The translations under genes and the position numbers were made by a program. The notes under the pieces are model-generated. The model searched no databases and had not been told where the DNA came from. It saw only the letters and a list, made by a program, of their open reading frames with translations. A stretch of DNA of 64,000 bases from Mucilaginibacter sp. UR6-1 (GTDB lineage: Bacteria > Bacteroidota > Bacteroidia > Sphingobacteriales > Sphingobacteriaceae): positions 225,264 through 289,263 of the forward strand of contig NZ_JAJIWP010000005.1 of NCBI RefSeq assembly GCF_020880975.1, in the 5' to 3' direction. Shown in pieces: positions 7,577 through 16,838 of this stretch (positions are counted from its first letter, which is position 1; every line of letters starts with the position of its first letter).

Positions 7577-10408
7577 GTGTATAAAACACCCTCAATAAAA
7601 TATATAGTCCCGGTACTTTTTGCGGTATTGCTGGCCGCGGCTTGCTCCCTCGAAAAAAAAACGCCCTTTAACCGTAAGCTGCAAAACCTAACGGCCCATT
7701 ATAACATTCTGTTTAACGCACGCGAACTGCTCAACCAAAAGCAAGAGGCCTATGCTGCCGCTTTTATTGATGATTATACTGAACTGCTGCGCGTTTACCC
7801 CGACACTGCCGATGCCAGTGAAGACAAGGAGCTGACCGCCGTAATTGAAAAAGCCAATTACATCATCAACTTTAAGGAGCAGAGCAATTATGTTGGGGAT
7901 GCCTACCTGCTGCTGGGCAAGGCCAACTATTTGAGCAAGCAATATTTTAACGGCCAGGAGTATTGTGATTATGTTTTACGATCGTACCGCGAAAAGCCTG
8001 AATTGCTGCAGGAAGCCCGCGTTTGGAAGGCCCGCAGCATGATGATGCTGGACCAGCACGAAGAAGCTAAACCCGATATTGATACCGCTCTGCGCAGTAT
8101 CAACCCTAAAAAGGATGTAACGGCTGATGTTTACGCTACGGCGTTACAATATTATATTGATATACGCGATTACGCCAATGCCGAAGCCATGGCCGTACAA
8201 GCCGTTGAGTTTGCCAATAACTCGCAGTACAGGGCACGCTGGCGCTTTATTTTGGCGCAGTTGCAGGAATTGAATAGCAAACCCACTGAAGCTGTAACTA
8301 CTTACACACGCATAGTGCGCAGCAATGCCCCCTTCGAGATGGCCTTTAATGCCGATTTGAACCGCATACGTATTGAAGATATGCGCGACGGGGTAAAGAT
8401 CAGTCGTGTTGACCGCTTGCGGCGCCTGCTGCGCAACAGCAATAACAAGGAGTTTACCGACCAGATATATTACCACATTGCCCAGATATATTATAACGAA
8501 CATGATATTGACAAAGCCGTTGAAAATTACCGCCTGGCAATAGCCGCTTCAAGCCAGAACCAGCAGCAAAAAGGTTTGGCTTACCTGCGCCTGGCAGACA
8601 TTTATTTTAAGGATAAGGCCAACTACCCTGATGCCAAAAATTATTACGACAGCACGCTGGCTAACCTTGCGCCTACCTATCCGGGGTATTTAGCCATCCG
8701 CAAAAAAACAGATAACCTGCAGCAGCTAACGGCAAACCTTAGCATTGTAGCTCATGAGGATACCCTGCAAATGCTGGCACGCCTTACCGAACCCGCCCGC
8801 ACCAATATGGTTGACAGTATGGTTAACCGTTACCTGCTGCTACAACAGTTAAGCAGCCAGGTTACATCATCCGACCCAAAATCGGCAACGGCACCAACGG
8901 CTATTCCGCTGGAGATAAGCAATGCGCAAAACCCGAGAGCAAGCACCCCAACAGGCGGCAACTTCTATTTTTATAATAACGCGGCGGTTGGCGCCGGCTT
9001 TGCCACCTTTAAGCAACGCTGGGGCAACCGTAAACTGGAGGACAACTGGCGACGCAGCCAACGCAGCACGGCAAACTTAGCGGTAAATAACTCGCAAACT
9101 GCCAACCCGAACGCCGTACAAAACCAGTTGCAGCAAGCACAAAACGTTACCGCGACTGCCGATTACAGGCAACAATTGCTGCAAACCATACCGGTAACGC
9201 CGGTGATGATCACACAATCAAACATACGTATATACAATGCCTTGTTTGAGATAGCCAACTTTTACCGTGATGTTATAGAGGACCCGAAAGAGGCCATCGC
9301 CGCTTATGAGCTTATATTGAAACGCTTTCCGGACAACCCGAACAGGGCTGCCATTTACTATAGTTTATTCCGCCTTTATACGAGCACCAACCAGTTAACC
9401 CGTGCCGATGAATACAAAAACCGCTTGCTGAAGGACTTTGCCGATTCGCCTTATGCAAAGGTGATATTAGACCCTGATTATGCCAAACGCATTAACGATG
9501 CCGATGCCAGCTTTAACGCCCTGTATAATGAGGTGTATGACTTATATGCCAAACGCAAATACACCGAAGTAATGCAGCAGATTGATGCTTTGATGCAGCA
9601 ATACCCCAACAATAAACTGGCGGCACAATTGCAATACCTGCGCGCGCTGGCCCGGGGCAGGCAGGTAAAGGTTGCTCCGTTTAAAACCGATCTGATCAGC
9701 ATTGTAAATAACTACCCGGCCGACAGGCTTATAACGCCGCTGGTAGGGCAGCACCTATCATTTATTGAGGCAAACAGTAATGAAATGGCCGCCCGCAAAT
9801 TCGCAATTTTAGATAGCGACCCTGATTATATACCCTTCGCGCCGGAGGATGTGGCACCCTTGGTAACAGAATTTGCACAAGTTGCCGACAAACGCGCGGA
9901 AAAACCAAAGGTTGAAAAGCCGGTAACTATTAAACCGGCCGACAGTACGGCGGTAAAGAAGCCCGAACCTGTTATTGCCAACCAGCCCGAACCGGAAAAG
10001 CCTAAAACAGATAGCGTAAGCACCCCGGTAAAACCGGCAAAGGTTTATCCGTTTAATGAGAGCGATAATACCAACTACTATTTTGTGATAAGCGTAAGTT
10101 CGCGTACAAATAATTTGGCTTCATCACGTTTTGGTGTAGGGCAGTTTAACCGTACCAGGTACCAGGGTGTGCGCATAAGGCACCAGCTTAAACAGGCAGG
10201 AGATAACCAATTGATATATGTTGGCCGCTTTTATACGCTTGGCGAGGCTAAGGAATATGCGCGCAACATTATACCTTTGATGCCGGAGATAATGAAGGTG
10301 CCGAAAGATAAATACACTTTCTTTATCATAACGCAGCAAAATCTGGATAAATTAGCCGACGATAAACTGCTGAATACTTATATGGAGTATTACCAGGATA
10401 ATTTTTAA
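7577..10408 (+). CDS. porW: Type IX secretion TPR lipoprotein PorW/SprE
   Basis: A 943-residue lipoprotein: the N-terminus has a signal peptide with lipobox LAAAC (Cys23), followed by the hallmark segment NRKLQNLTAHYNILFNA. Residues about 90-400 and 530-740 contain TPR-like helical repeats (DAYLLLGKANYLSKQYFN, YYHIAQIYYNEHDIDKAV, AIYYSLFRLYTSTNQL). A Pro/Lys-rich linker (about 775-825) leads to a C-terminal domain (YYFVISVSSR, then GRFYTLGEAKEYA). PorW (SprE in Flavobacterium) is an outer-membrane-associated accessory of type IX secretion. The start is GTG; no better ATG lies before the signal peptide. It is 5 bp upstream of the penicillin-binding protein gene. The family assignment is strong; the exact role here is inferred. 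Confidence 0.82.
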   Translation: MYKTPSIKYIVPVLFAVLLAAACSLEKKTPFNRKLQNLTAHYNILFNARELLNQKQEAYAAAFIDDYTELLRVYPDTADASEDKELTAVIEKANYIINFKEQSNYVGDAYLLLGKANYLSKQYFNGQEYCDYVLRSYREKPELLQEARVWKARSMMMLDQHEEAKPDIDTALRSINPKKDVTADVYATALQYYIDIRDYANAEAMAVQAVEFANNSQYRARWRFILAQLQELNSKPTEAVTTYTRIVRSNAPFEMAFNADLNRIRIEDMRDGVKISRVDRLRRLLRNSNNKEFTDQIYYHIAQIYYNEHDIDKAVENYRLAIAASSQNQQQKGLAYLRLADIYFKDKANYPDAKNYYDSTLANLAPTYPGYLAIRKKTDNLQQLTANLSIVAHEDTLQMLARLTEPARTNMVDSMVNRYLLLQQLSSQVTSSDPKSATAPTAIPLEISNAQNPRASTPTGGNFYFYNNAAVGAGFATFKQRWGNRKLEDNWRRSQRSTANLAVNNSQTANPNAVQNQLQQAQNVTATADYRQQLLQTIPVTPVMITQSNIRIYNALFEIANFYRDVIEDPKEAIAAYELILKRFPDNPNRAAIYYSLFRLYTSTNQLTRADEYKNRLLKDFADSPYAKVILDPDYAKRINDADASFNALYNEVYDLYAKRKYTEVMQQIDALMQQYPNNKLAAQLQYLRALARGRQVKVAPFKTDLISIVNNYPADRLITPLVGQHLSFIEANSNEMAARKFAILDSDPDYIPFAPEDVAPLVTEFAQVADKRAEKPKVEKPVTIKPADSTAVKKPEPVIANQPEPEKPKTDSVSTPVKPAKVYPFNESDNTNYYFVISVSSRTNNLASSRFGVGQFNRTRYQGVRIRHQLKQAGDNQLIYVGRFYTLGEAKEYARNIIPLMPEIMKVPKDKYTFFIITQQNLDKLADDKLLNTYMEYYQDNF

Positions 10409-10413
10409 ATAAA

Positions 10414-12648
10414 ATGATCGTAAAACTTTCACCACAGGATACCCGCAGGTATAACTGGTATATATGGCGCTTTATAATTGCCTGTTTTTCATTTGTTGTT
10501 ATTATGCTGCTGCTTACGGCATTCGGCATTTTCGGGCAGTTACCATCATTCCGCGATCTGGAAAACCCGAAGAGCAACCTGGCATCACAGGTTATATCAT
10601 CAGATAAGCAAATACTGGGCACTTATTTTGTACAGAACCGCACCAACGTTACTTATAAAGAGATATCGCCCTATGTGATAAACGCGCTGGTAGCTACCGA
10701 GGACAGCCGTTTTTACGATCACTCGGGTATTGACTTTAACCGTACATTTACCATTATATTTTATAACCTGATAGGCAAAAAGCAGGGCGGCAGTACCATT
10801 ACACAGCAATTGGCTTTAAACTTATTCTCTGAGCGCGCGCACAACCCGTTCAAACGTATCATCCAAAAACTACAGGAGTGGATAACCGCCGTTAAGATAG
10901 AACGCCATTATACCAAGGAAGAGATCATCACCATGTATTTGAACACGGTTGATTTTGGCGCTTACAATGTATTCGGCATAAAATCGGCCGCTTTAACGTA
11001 TTTCAATACCACACCTGATAAACTTACGCCCGATCAGGCGGCATTACTGGTAGGTATGGTAAACGGCCCGGGCATCTACTCGCCCATCAATCATCCGGAT
11101 AATGCCATTAACCGCCGTAACCTGGTATTGCGCCGCATGGCTCAAATGGGTTATTTAAGCGATGGGCAGGTAGAAGAATTTAAGCAAAAGCCACTTGGTT
11201 TGACCTTTCACCCTATTAACCATAACGAAGGTTCAGCACCTTACTTCAGGGCAATATTGAAAAAGGAGATCCAGAAGATACTGGTTGACAAATCGATATT
11301 TAAAGAGGGCGATGTACCTTATGATCTTGACCGCGATGGCTTAAAGATATACACCACCATTGATGCCACCATGCAGCGCTATGCCGAAGAGGCGCAAAAG
11401 GAATATATGCGCAACCTGCAGGCCCAGTTTAACGAGCATTGGAAAGGGCGCAGCTTATGGAAAGGCATTAATAACTTCCAGCTATTGCTAAGGCAGGGTA
11501 TGCAGCGCAGCGACCGTTACAAGGCGCTGAAGCTGGCCGGAAAGACAGATGAAGAGATTAAAGAAGATTTTAACACCCCGGCCAAAATGAACCTGTTTAC
11601 CTGGAAGGGTGATATTGATACTACGATGAAGCCTATCGACTCCATTGTATACCATAAAATGATGCTGCGCAACGCCATGATGAGTATGGACCCGACCACA
11701 GGCTATATCAAGGCCTGGGTGGGTGGTACTAACTTTGAGCATTTTAAGTACGATCAGGTGCGTATGGGTACCCGTCAGGTAGGTTCAACCGCCAAGCCGT
11801 TCACTTACGCTGTAGCGGTTGAGGCCGGTTTTTCGCCATGTATGGAAGTAGCCAATGTGCCTGTAACTATAACAGGTTATGGCGAGCCATGGACACCACG
11901 CTCAACCGGTACCATACCGGGTGTATTAACATTACGCAAAGCGATGGCCAACTCACAAAACTACATTACCGCTTATGTAATGAACGAGGTTAAACCTCAG
12001 CCGGTAATGGATCTGATCAAAAAAATGGGCGTTAATAGTCCGGATATAGGCCCATACCCATCCATTTGTTTGGGCACGTTCAATGCTTCGGTGTATGACA
12101 TGACCGGCGCTTACTCAGCATTCGCTAATCATGGAGTATGGACTGAGCCAACCTTTTTACTGCGTATTGAGGACAAGAACGGCAACGTATTGTATGACCA
12201 CCATGCCAACGTACGCCAGGCGCTTAATGAGCAAACCGCCTACGTAATGACCTATATGCTGAAAGGTGTGGTTGATGAGGGTACCGGCTGGCGCTTGCGC
12301 TCAAAATATAAACTGACCAACCCTATCGGCGGTAAAACAGGCACCACGCAATCAAACTCTGATGGCTGGTTCATCGGCGTAACGCCGCAATTGGTTACCG
12401 GCGTATGGACAGGCTGCGAAGACCGTGATATACACTTCCGCTCAACTAACCTGGGCGAGGGTGCCAATACCGCGCTGCCTATATTCGCGCTGTACATGCA
12501 AAAGGTTTATGCTAACCAGGCTTTGGGCATTAAAAAGAATGTCGACTTTGATCCGCCAAAATCAGGGGTGGGTATAACGCTCGACTGTAATGCCTATCAT
12601 CAGCAACAACAGCAGAATACCGAGGTGGAGGACAAGCTGGAATTTTAG
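10414..12648 (+). CDS. Class A penicillin-binding protein (transglycosylase/transpeptidase)
   Basis: A bifunctional peptidoglycan synthase of 744 residues: a cytoplasmic N-terminus, one membrane helix (about 19-40), then a GT51 domain with catalytic motif ATEDSRFYDHSG (Glu96) and GGSTITQQLALNL. The transpeptidase domain has S-x-x-K at Ser458-Lys461 (GSTAKPFTYA), a SQN motif (MANSQNY) and KTGTT at 641-645. All catalytic residues are present. The C-terminus ends in a Gln-rich, acidic tail. It resembles PBP1A (MrcA/PonA). The porW gene ends 5 bp upstream, so secretion and cell-wall genes share a transcript. Confidence 0.93.
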   Translation: MIVKLSPQDTRRYNWYIWRFIIACFSFVVIMLLLTAFGIFGQLPSFRDLENPKSNLASQVISSDKQILGTYFVQNRTNVTYKEISPYVINALVATEDSRFYDHSGIDFNRTFTIIFYNLIGKKQGGSTITQQLALNLFSERAHNPFKRIIQKLQEWITAVKIERHYTKEEIITMYLNTVDFGAYNVFGIKSAALTYFNTTPDKLTPDQAALLVGMVNGPGIYSPINHPDNAINRRNLVLRRMAQMGYLSDGQVEEFKQKPLGLTFHPINHNEGSAPYFRAILKKEIQKILVDKSIFKEGDVPYDLDRDGLKIYTTIDATMQRYAEEAQKEYMRNLQAQFNEHWKGRSLWKGINNFQLLLRQGMQRSDRYKALKLAGKTDEEIKEDFNTPAKMNLFTWKGDIDTTMKPIDSIVYHKMMLRNAMMSMDPTTGYIKAWVGGTNFEHFKYDQVRMGTRQVGSTAKPFTYAVAVEAGFSPCMEVANVPVTITGYGEPWTPRSTGTIPGVLTLRKAMANSQNYITAYVMNEVKPQPVMDLIKKMGVNSPDIGPYPSICLGTFNASVYDMTGAYSAFANHGVWTEPTFLLRIEDKNGNVLYDHHANVRQALNEQTAYVMTYMLKGVVDEGTGWRLRSKYKLTNPIGGKTGTTQSNSDGWFIGVTPQLVTGVWTGCEDRDIHFRSTNLGEGANTALPIFALYMQKVYANQALGIKKNVDFDPPKSGVGITLDCNAYHQQQQQNTEVEDKLEF

Positions 12649-12660
12649 TCCCCGATTTCA

Positions 12661-12668
12661 TATTTTTG
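12661..12668 (+). promoter_or_regulatory. Candidate -7 box for uvrC
   Basis: TATTTTTG fits TAnnTTTG and lies 13 bp after the penicillin-binding protein stop codon and 68 bp before the uvrC ATG. No clear -33 element is visible. Confidence 0.3.
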
Positions 12669-12712
12669 CATCAAACACAGCTTTTTTGCGTTAACAATAT
12701 ATTTATCTTATT

Positions 12713-12734
12713 CCCCCTTTGGGGGTTAGGGGGC
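12713..12734 (+). other. G-rich hairpin in front of the uvrC start
   Basis: Five C, three T, five G, then TTA and five G lie immediately upstream of the ATG at 12737. The C5/G5 blocks can form a tight hairpin, and either G5 block can compete for pairing. It occupies the place where a ribosome binding site would be expected. Confidence 0.5.
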
Positions 12735-12736
12735 TA

Positions 12737-14578
12737 ATGGAGCGATTTGATTACAGGGCAGCATTAAAGAACATACCACACCGGCCGGGCGTATACCAGT
12801 TTTGGGACAGTGAGAACGAACTGATATACATCGGCAAGGCCAAGGACTTGCGCAACCGCGTTACATCCTATTTTAATAAGGATTTGAACGTGAATGCCAA
12901 AACGCGCGTGCTGGTATCAAAAATACGCAACATCACCTTTACTATTGTTGATACCGAGGTAGATGCCTGGCTGCTGGAGAACAGCATGATCAAGAAACAT
13001 CAGCCGCGCTACAACGTGATGCTGAAGGATGATAAGACCTACCCATGGATCATTATCAAAAATGAGAATTTTCCGCGCATCTTCTGGACCCGGCGCATAG
13101 TTCGCGACGGCTCAAAATACCTTGGCCCCTATGCCTCGGTAAGCATGATGCATACCATACTGGATCTGATCCGCGAAACTTACCCCCTGCGTACCTGCAA
13201 CCTCGCCCTAACGCGCGAGAACATTGACAAGGGAAAATTCAAAGTTTGCCTTGAGTACCAATTAGGTAATTGTAAAGGCCCCTGCCAGAATTACCAGAGT
13301 GAGGATGATTACGATAACAGCATCGAGGAAATAAAAGACATACTGAACGGCAAAATAAGCAACGTGGTACGCGAAATGAAAGCCGAAATGGATGCCGCAG
13401 TTGCCGATATGAACTTTGAACTGGCGCACAAACTAAAACGCAAGTACGATCTGCTGGAGAAATACCAGAGCAAATCAACGGTTGTAAACTCCTCTATTAC
13501 GGATGTGGATGTGTTCAGCATCGCATCCGAAGAAAAATATGCCTTTGTTAACTTTTTAAAGGTGATGAACGGCACCATCATCCAAACGCAAACCATCGAA
13601 CTAAAAAAACGACTGGACGAGAGCGATGAGGAATTGTTGACCCTGGCTATATTTGAGTTCAGGAGCCGGTATAACAGTCATTCAAAGGAGATTATTGTTC
13701 CGTTTGATGTGCATTTGGAAGATGCCAGCATTAAGTTTACCGTACCAAAGCTGGGCGAGAAGAAGAAGTTGCTCGACCTCTCGCAAAAGAATGTTCAGTT
13801 TTTTAAGCGCGAAAAAATAGATCAGTACGAAAAGCTAAACCCCGAAGTACGCACCGAGCGCCTGCTTACGCAAATGATGAAGGATTTGCGGATGAACCAG
13901 TTGCCGCGCCATATTGAGTGTTTTGATAACTCTAACTTTCAGGGTAAATACCCGGTATCAGCCATTGTGGTGTTCAGGGATGGCAGGCCGTCTAAAAAAG
14001 ATTACCGGCACTTTAACGTAAAAACGGTTGAAGGCCCGAACGACTTTGCCACTATGGAGGAAGCCGTGCACCGCCGTTACCGCCGCATGCTGGACGAAGG
14101 CACCGAGCTGCCGCAGCTAATCATTATTGACGGGGGCAAAGGCCAGCTATCTTCAGCTATGAAAAGCTTGAAATTGCTGAGCATTGAAAAGCAGGTTACT
14201 GTTATCGGCATTGCCAAGCGGTTGGAAGAACTATATTACCCTGGCGATCAGTACCCTTTATATCTCGACAAAAAATCAGAAACGCTGAAAGTGATTCAGC
14301 AACTGCGTGACGAGGCACACCGCTTTGGCATCACCTTCCACCGCAAAAAGCGAGACAAAGGCACTTTAGCTACCGAGCTGGAACTGATAGAAGGCATAGG
14401 CAAAACCACCGCCGAGAAATTGCTGAAATACTTTAAGTCGGTTAAAAAGATACGAGAGGCCAAGCAAGAGGAACTGATGGAAGTAGTTAACCTGAAACAA
14501 GCCAAAGCGATACTCACTTACTTTGCACCGAAATTGCCTGAAAATGCTGAGGCTGTTACTGGCAATGTGGAGGAGTAA
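12737..14578 (+). CDS. uvrC: UvrABC excinuclease subunit C
   Basis: The nuclease subunit of nucleotide excision repair, which makes both the 3' and 5' incisions at UvrB-bound lesions. The N-terminal GIY-YIG domain is visible (GVYQFW at 18-23, YIGKAKDLRNRV at 31-42). It is followed by a Cys-containing segment (CLEYQLGNCKGPC), a UVR-like helix (DMNFELAHKLKRKYDLL), the RNase H-like C-nuclease domain (CFDNSNFQGKYPVSAIVVF, then LIIIDGGKGQL) and C-terminal helix-hairpin-helix repeats (LELIEGIGKTTAEKLL). I chose ATG at 12737; an upstream in-frame TTG (12719) falls in the G-rich hairpin and adds only six residues. The length of about 613 residues is normal. Confidence 0.96.
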   Translation: MERFDYRAALKNIPHRPGVYQFWDSENELIYIGKAKDLRNRVTSYFNKDLNVNAKTRVLVSKIRNITFTIVDTEVDAWLLENSMIKKHQPRYNVMLKDDKTYPWIIIKNENFPRIFWTRRIVRDGSKYLGPYASVSMMHTILDLIRETYPLRTCNLALTRENIDKGKFKVCLEYQLGNCKGPCQNYQSEDDYDNSIEEIKDILNGKISNVVREMKAEMDAAVADMNFELAHKLKRKYDLLEKYQSKSTVVNSSITDVDVFSIASEEKYAFVNFLKVMNGTIIQTQTIELKKRLDESDEELLTLAIFEFRSRYNSHSKEIIVPFDVHLEDASIKFTVPKLGEKKKLLDLSQKNVQFFKREKIDQYEKLNPEVRTERLLTQMMKDLRMNQLPRHIECFDNSNFQGKYPVSAIVVFRDGRPSKKDYRHFNVKTVEGPNDFATMEEAVHRRYRRMLDEGTELPQLIIIDGGKGQLSSAMKSLKLLSIEKQVTVIGIAKRLEELYYPGDQYPLYLDKKSETLKVIQQLRDEAHRFGITFHRKKRDKGTLATELELIEGIGKTTAEKLLKYFKSVKKIREAKQEELMEVVNLKQAKAILTYFAPKLPENAEAVTGNVEE

Positions 14579-15303
14579 ATAGTTATTGCATCCAAACTAT
14601 TATACTGAATTTTCCTAAAGAGATTGCTTCGCACCTCGCAATGACGTGATTTATAAAATAAAACCAAAGCACAAACCGTAAATGCTCTAATCCTCCGGCC
14701 TCTTAATTTTCGGGTAGCAGGTTGAAGCACTACCTCTCATAGAAAATTAAAAAGCCGGCGATTTATTCGCTGTTATTTTGTTTTTAGTTGAGCTCATGAT
14801 ATCGCTAACGCTAAGTTTGTTTCTTTTGATCGCTCAAAAGAAATTTAGGGCAGGTAATGAACGTTGCTCTATTAAGCTTTTGTGCTTTATTTCAGAGGTT
14901 GTGCTTTTACCATTGTTAGTCTGCTCTTGGGCGCAGAGCCCAGTTACTTTACCTTAGATGCAAAGTAACCAAACATCAAGCCGGAAAAAACCTTCATCCG
15001 CACGGGCCATACTCCTGGCCCGGTTTTCCGGCAGGCCTACTCTTTTTTTATTTATTCAGAAAAAAGCATAAACTACTCATAACCTATAATTCCGGCCTCT
15101 TAATTTTCGGGTAGCACTGATAATTCACTGCCTTTAATAGAAAATTAAAAAGCCGGCGATTTTTGTTTCTTTTGATCGCTCAAAAGAAATTTAGGACAGG
15201 TAATGAAATATACGACGCAACCTCTTTAAGCTAATCATTCAAATATCCTAAAGAGATTGCGTCACTACCGTTCGCAATGACGTTGTTGGGTTTATCGAAT
15301 TGA
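14579..15303. repeat. Gene-free repeat island between convergent genes
   Basis: This 725-bp stretch holds no credible coding region. It contains two copies of a composite unit: CCGGCCTCTTAATTTTCGGG (14695 and 15092), AGAAAATTAAAAAGCCGGCG (14740 and 15139), then a hairpin TTTCTTTTGA-TCGC-TCAAAAGAAA (14820 and 15166). The first copy carries about 50 extra bases in the middle. Between the copies is a nested hairpin (GCCGGAAAA/TTTTCCGGC around CGGGCCA/TGGCCCG, 14980-15032). At both ends are fragments of the AAAGAGATTGC...CGCAATGACG repeat (14617-14646 and 15250-15282) that also occurs intact at 60742-60825. Confidence 0.7.
14820..14843. other. Palindromic hairpin in repeat unit copy 1
   Basis: TTTCTTTTGA-TCGC-TCAAAAGAAA, a perfect 10-bp stem with a 4-nt loop. 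It is repeated exactly at 15166-15189 and may act as a terminator for uvrC. Confidence 0.55.
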
Positions 15304-15933
15304 TTAGTGATTGACAGGCTTTTTATAAGCCCTGGTCAATATAAAATCACCATAAAAAGTTGCGCTTGCTATAGCGTTATATCCATGTGAGGCAAAAACC
15401 CTTTTTACATCAGGCAACTTACTTACCGGGATCGGGCTGAACATCCTGAAAAAAGTGTACATAGTTTTTAGCAACAGCGGCTGCCACCATTTGCCCGTTA
15501 GTTGAAAATCGGTATTTAACCATAGGCCGCCGGGTTTTAAGGATTGGTGGATATGATTAAAGGTGACGGGCAGATCAGCATCAGTATAGTTATCAAATAA
15601 AAAGCCTGTTATTATAACATCAAAGTTAGAAGCTAACTGTACTTGCTCTATTGCATCCACAATAAAAGTTACGCTGTTACTATCTGCGTTACGCTTTTGG
15701 GCGAGGGCCGTCATGTTGGCGGATATTTCGACAAAGGTGATGTGCAGACCATCGTTTTGAATTGCAGCTAAATCTTCAAGGGTTTGGCCGGTTCCGCCGC
15801 CTACAATCAACACACGGGCATTTTTTGGTATAAGGGGCAACAGGTGCCTTTGTGAATTTTTTAGGGCGCTGCCAAACACCAGCCGGGCAAGGCTATCATA
15901 AAACCAGGCTGTTTTGTTATAGTTAGCTGCCAT
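15304..15933 (-). CDS. Class I SAM-dependent methyltransferase
   Basis: A 209-residue protein with a Rossmann-fold methyltransferase core. Motif I is VLIVGGGTGQTLEDLA (about residues 40-55), the acidic end of strand 2 is ITFVEISANM, and motif IV is FDVIITGFLFDNY. The C-terminal part (HGYNAIASATFYGDFILTRA) resembles UbiE/MenG-like small-molecule methyltransferases, but the substrate is not evident. Its start overlaps the end of the UbiA-like gene by 11 bp, so the two are translationally coupled and probably act in one pathway, perhaps on a lipid or quinone-like molecule (inference). Confidence 0.8.
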   Translation of the reverse strand: MAANYNKTAWFYDSLARLVFGSALKNSQRHLLPLIPKNARVLIVGGGTGQTLEDLAAIQNDGLHITFVEISANMTALAQKRNADSNSVTFIVDAIEQVQLASNFDVIITGFLFDNYTDADLPVTFNHIHQSLKPGGLWLNTDFQLTGKWWQPLLLKTMYTFFRMFSPIPVSKLPDVKRVFASHGYNAIASATFYGDFILTRAYKKPVNH

Positions 15934-16813
15934 AGGTTCTCAACACACTAAAAGCCAGCACAATTACATATTGCAGTATCAGCACGCCATCGAGATAAAA
16001 GAAATAATAGTATTCGTTTTTCTCCCAGGTTGATTTAAATATCAGCCACCCTGTAAGCAGGGCGGTTAGCGTAAGCCCGAAAAAGTCGGCATTGAAGCCG
16101 TTATGCCTGAACATGAACAACAGCAGTATATAACCCGCCAACAGGAACTGGCAAAACAGGTAAGCTTTTTTTTCACCCCAAACTACAGGGATGGTTTTTA
16201 AGCCGGACTGCCTGTCCTGAAACAGGTCGCGGATATCAAACGGTACGGTTAAAGCGCCGATAAATAAGAATCGCTTCGCGGCAAGTATAACCGTATCGCG
16301 CAGTGATATTTCTGCCAAGTGCCTGCCCTGTGCTTCTAATACCGGCAGCAGCACACAACTGGCTACCCAAACCACTATGATGAGTATGGCTTTTAAGCCG
16401 GGTATATTGCGTAAACCAAATTTTTGCGAACCAAGCGTAAATAATGGCAGCCCGTACAGTACAGATAAAGCACCCATAAAAACCAATAAAATTTTTGATG
16501 GCAGCGTTACCATAAAAAACAGCGGAATGAGCGACAGCAGGCATATAATGGTGAATGACACCATTAGCCTGTAATGACTAAAGAACCACCTCACCCGCAA
16601 ATACGGCGATTTAAGGGGCACTTTAGGCCGGGTTATCAGGATGCAGAAGTTATAGATGCCGAGGGTTGAGGTGAAAAGCAATGCCAGTACCGGGTAAACT
16701 GGTTTGGCATCAATTAAATGGAAAGTAACCAGCGCTTGCGCCACGGCACACAAAGCCATAAACACATTGCTGAAAAGCAAAAAGTTGAGCACCGGCTGCA
16801 GCAGTTTTTTCAT
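15923..16813 (-). CDS. UbiA-like membrane protein with only the second Asp motif
   Basis: A 296-residue protein with about eight to nine membrane helices. The stretch PFDIRDLFQDRQSGLKTIPV (about residues 197-216) matches the second aspartate-rich motif of UbiA prenyltransferases (DxxxD with the G-x-x-T-I-P follow-on). Where the first motif N-D-x-x-D-x-x-x-D is expected, the sequence is GIYNFCILITRPK, without aspartates. UbiA enzymes need both motifs to bind Mg2+-diphosphate, so normal prenyl transfer is doubtful. It is co-transcribed with the methyltransferase downstream (11-bp overlap) and follows the metallophosphoesterase by 25 bp. Confidence 0.65.
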   Translation of the reverse strand: MKKLLQPVLNFLLFSNVFMALCAVAQALVTFHLIDAKPVYPVLALLFTSTLGIYNFCILITRPKVPLKSPYLRVRWFFSHYRLMVSFTIICLLSLIPLFFMVTLPSKILLVFMGALSVLYGLPLFTLGSQKFGLRNIPGLKAILIIVVWVASCVLLPVLEAQGRHLAEISLRDTVILAAKRFLFIGALTVPFDIRDLFQDRQSGLKTIPVVWGEKKAYLFCQFLLAGYILLLFMFRHNGFNADFFGLTLTALLTGWLIFKSTWEKNEYYYFFYLDGVLILQYVIVLAFSVLRTYGS

Positions 16814-16838
16814 TCAGGTTGTACAGCCGGTGGCGTTT

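Noticed and set aside
14518..14730. 70-residue minus-strand frame in the uvrC/repeat junction
   Set aside because: It spans the uvrC 3' end and a repeat block; no family features.
14579..15303. CRISPR array or transposon in the repeat island
   Set aside because: Only two unit copies of unequal length, no regular spacers, no cas or transposase genes.
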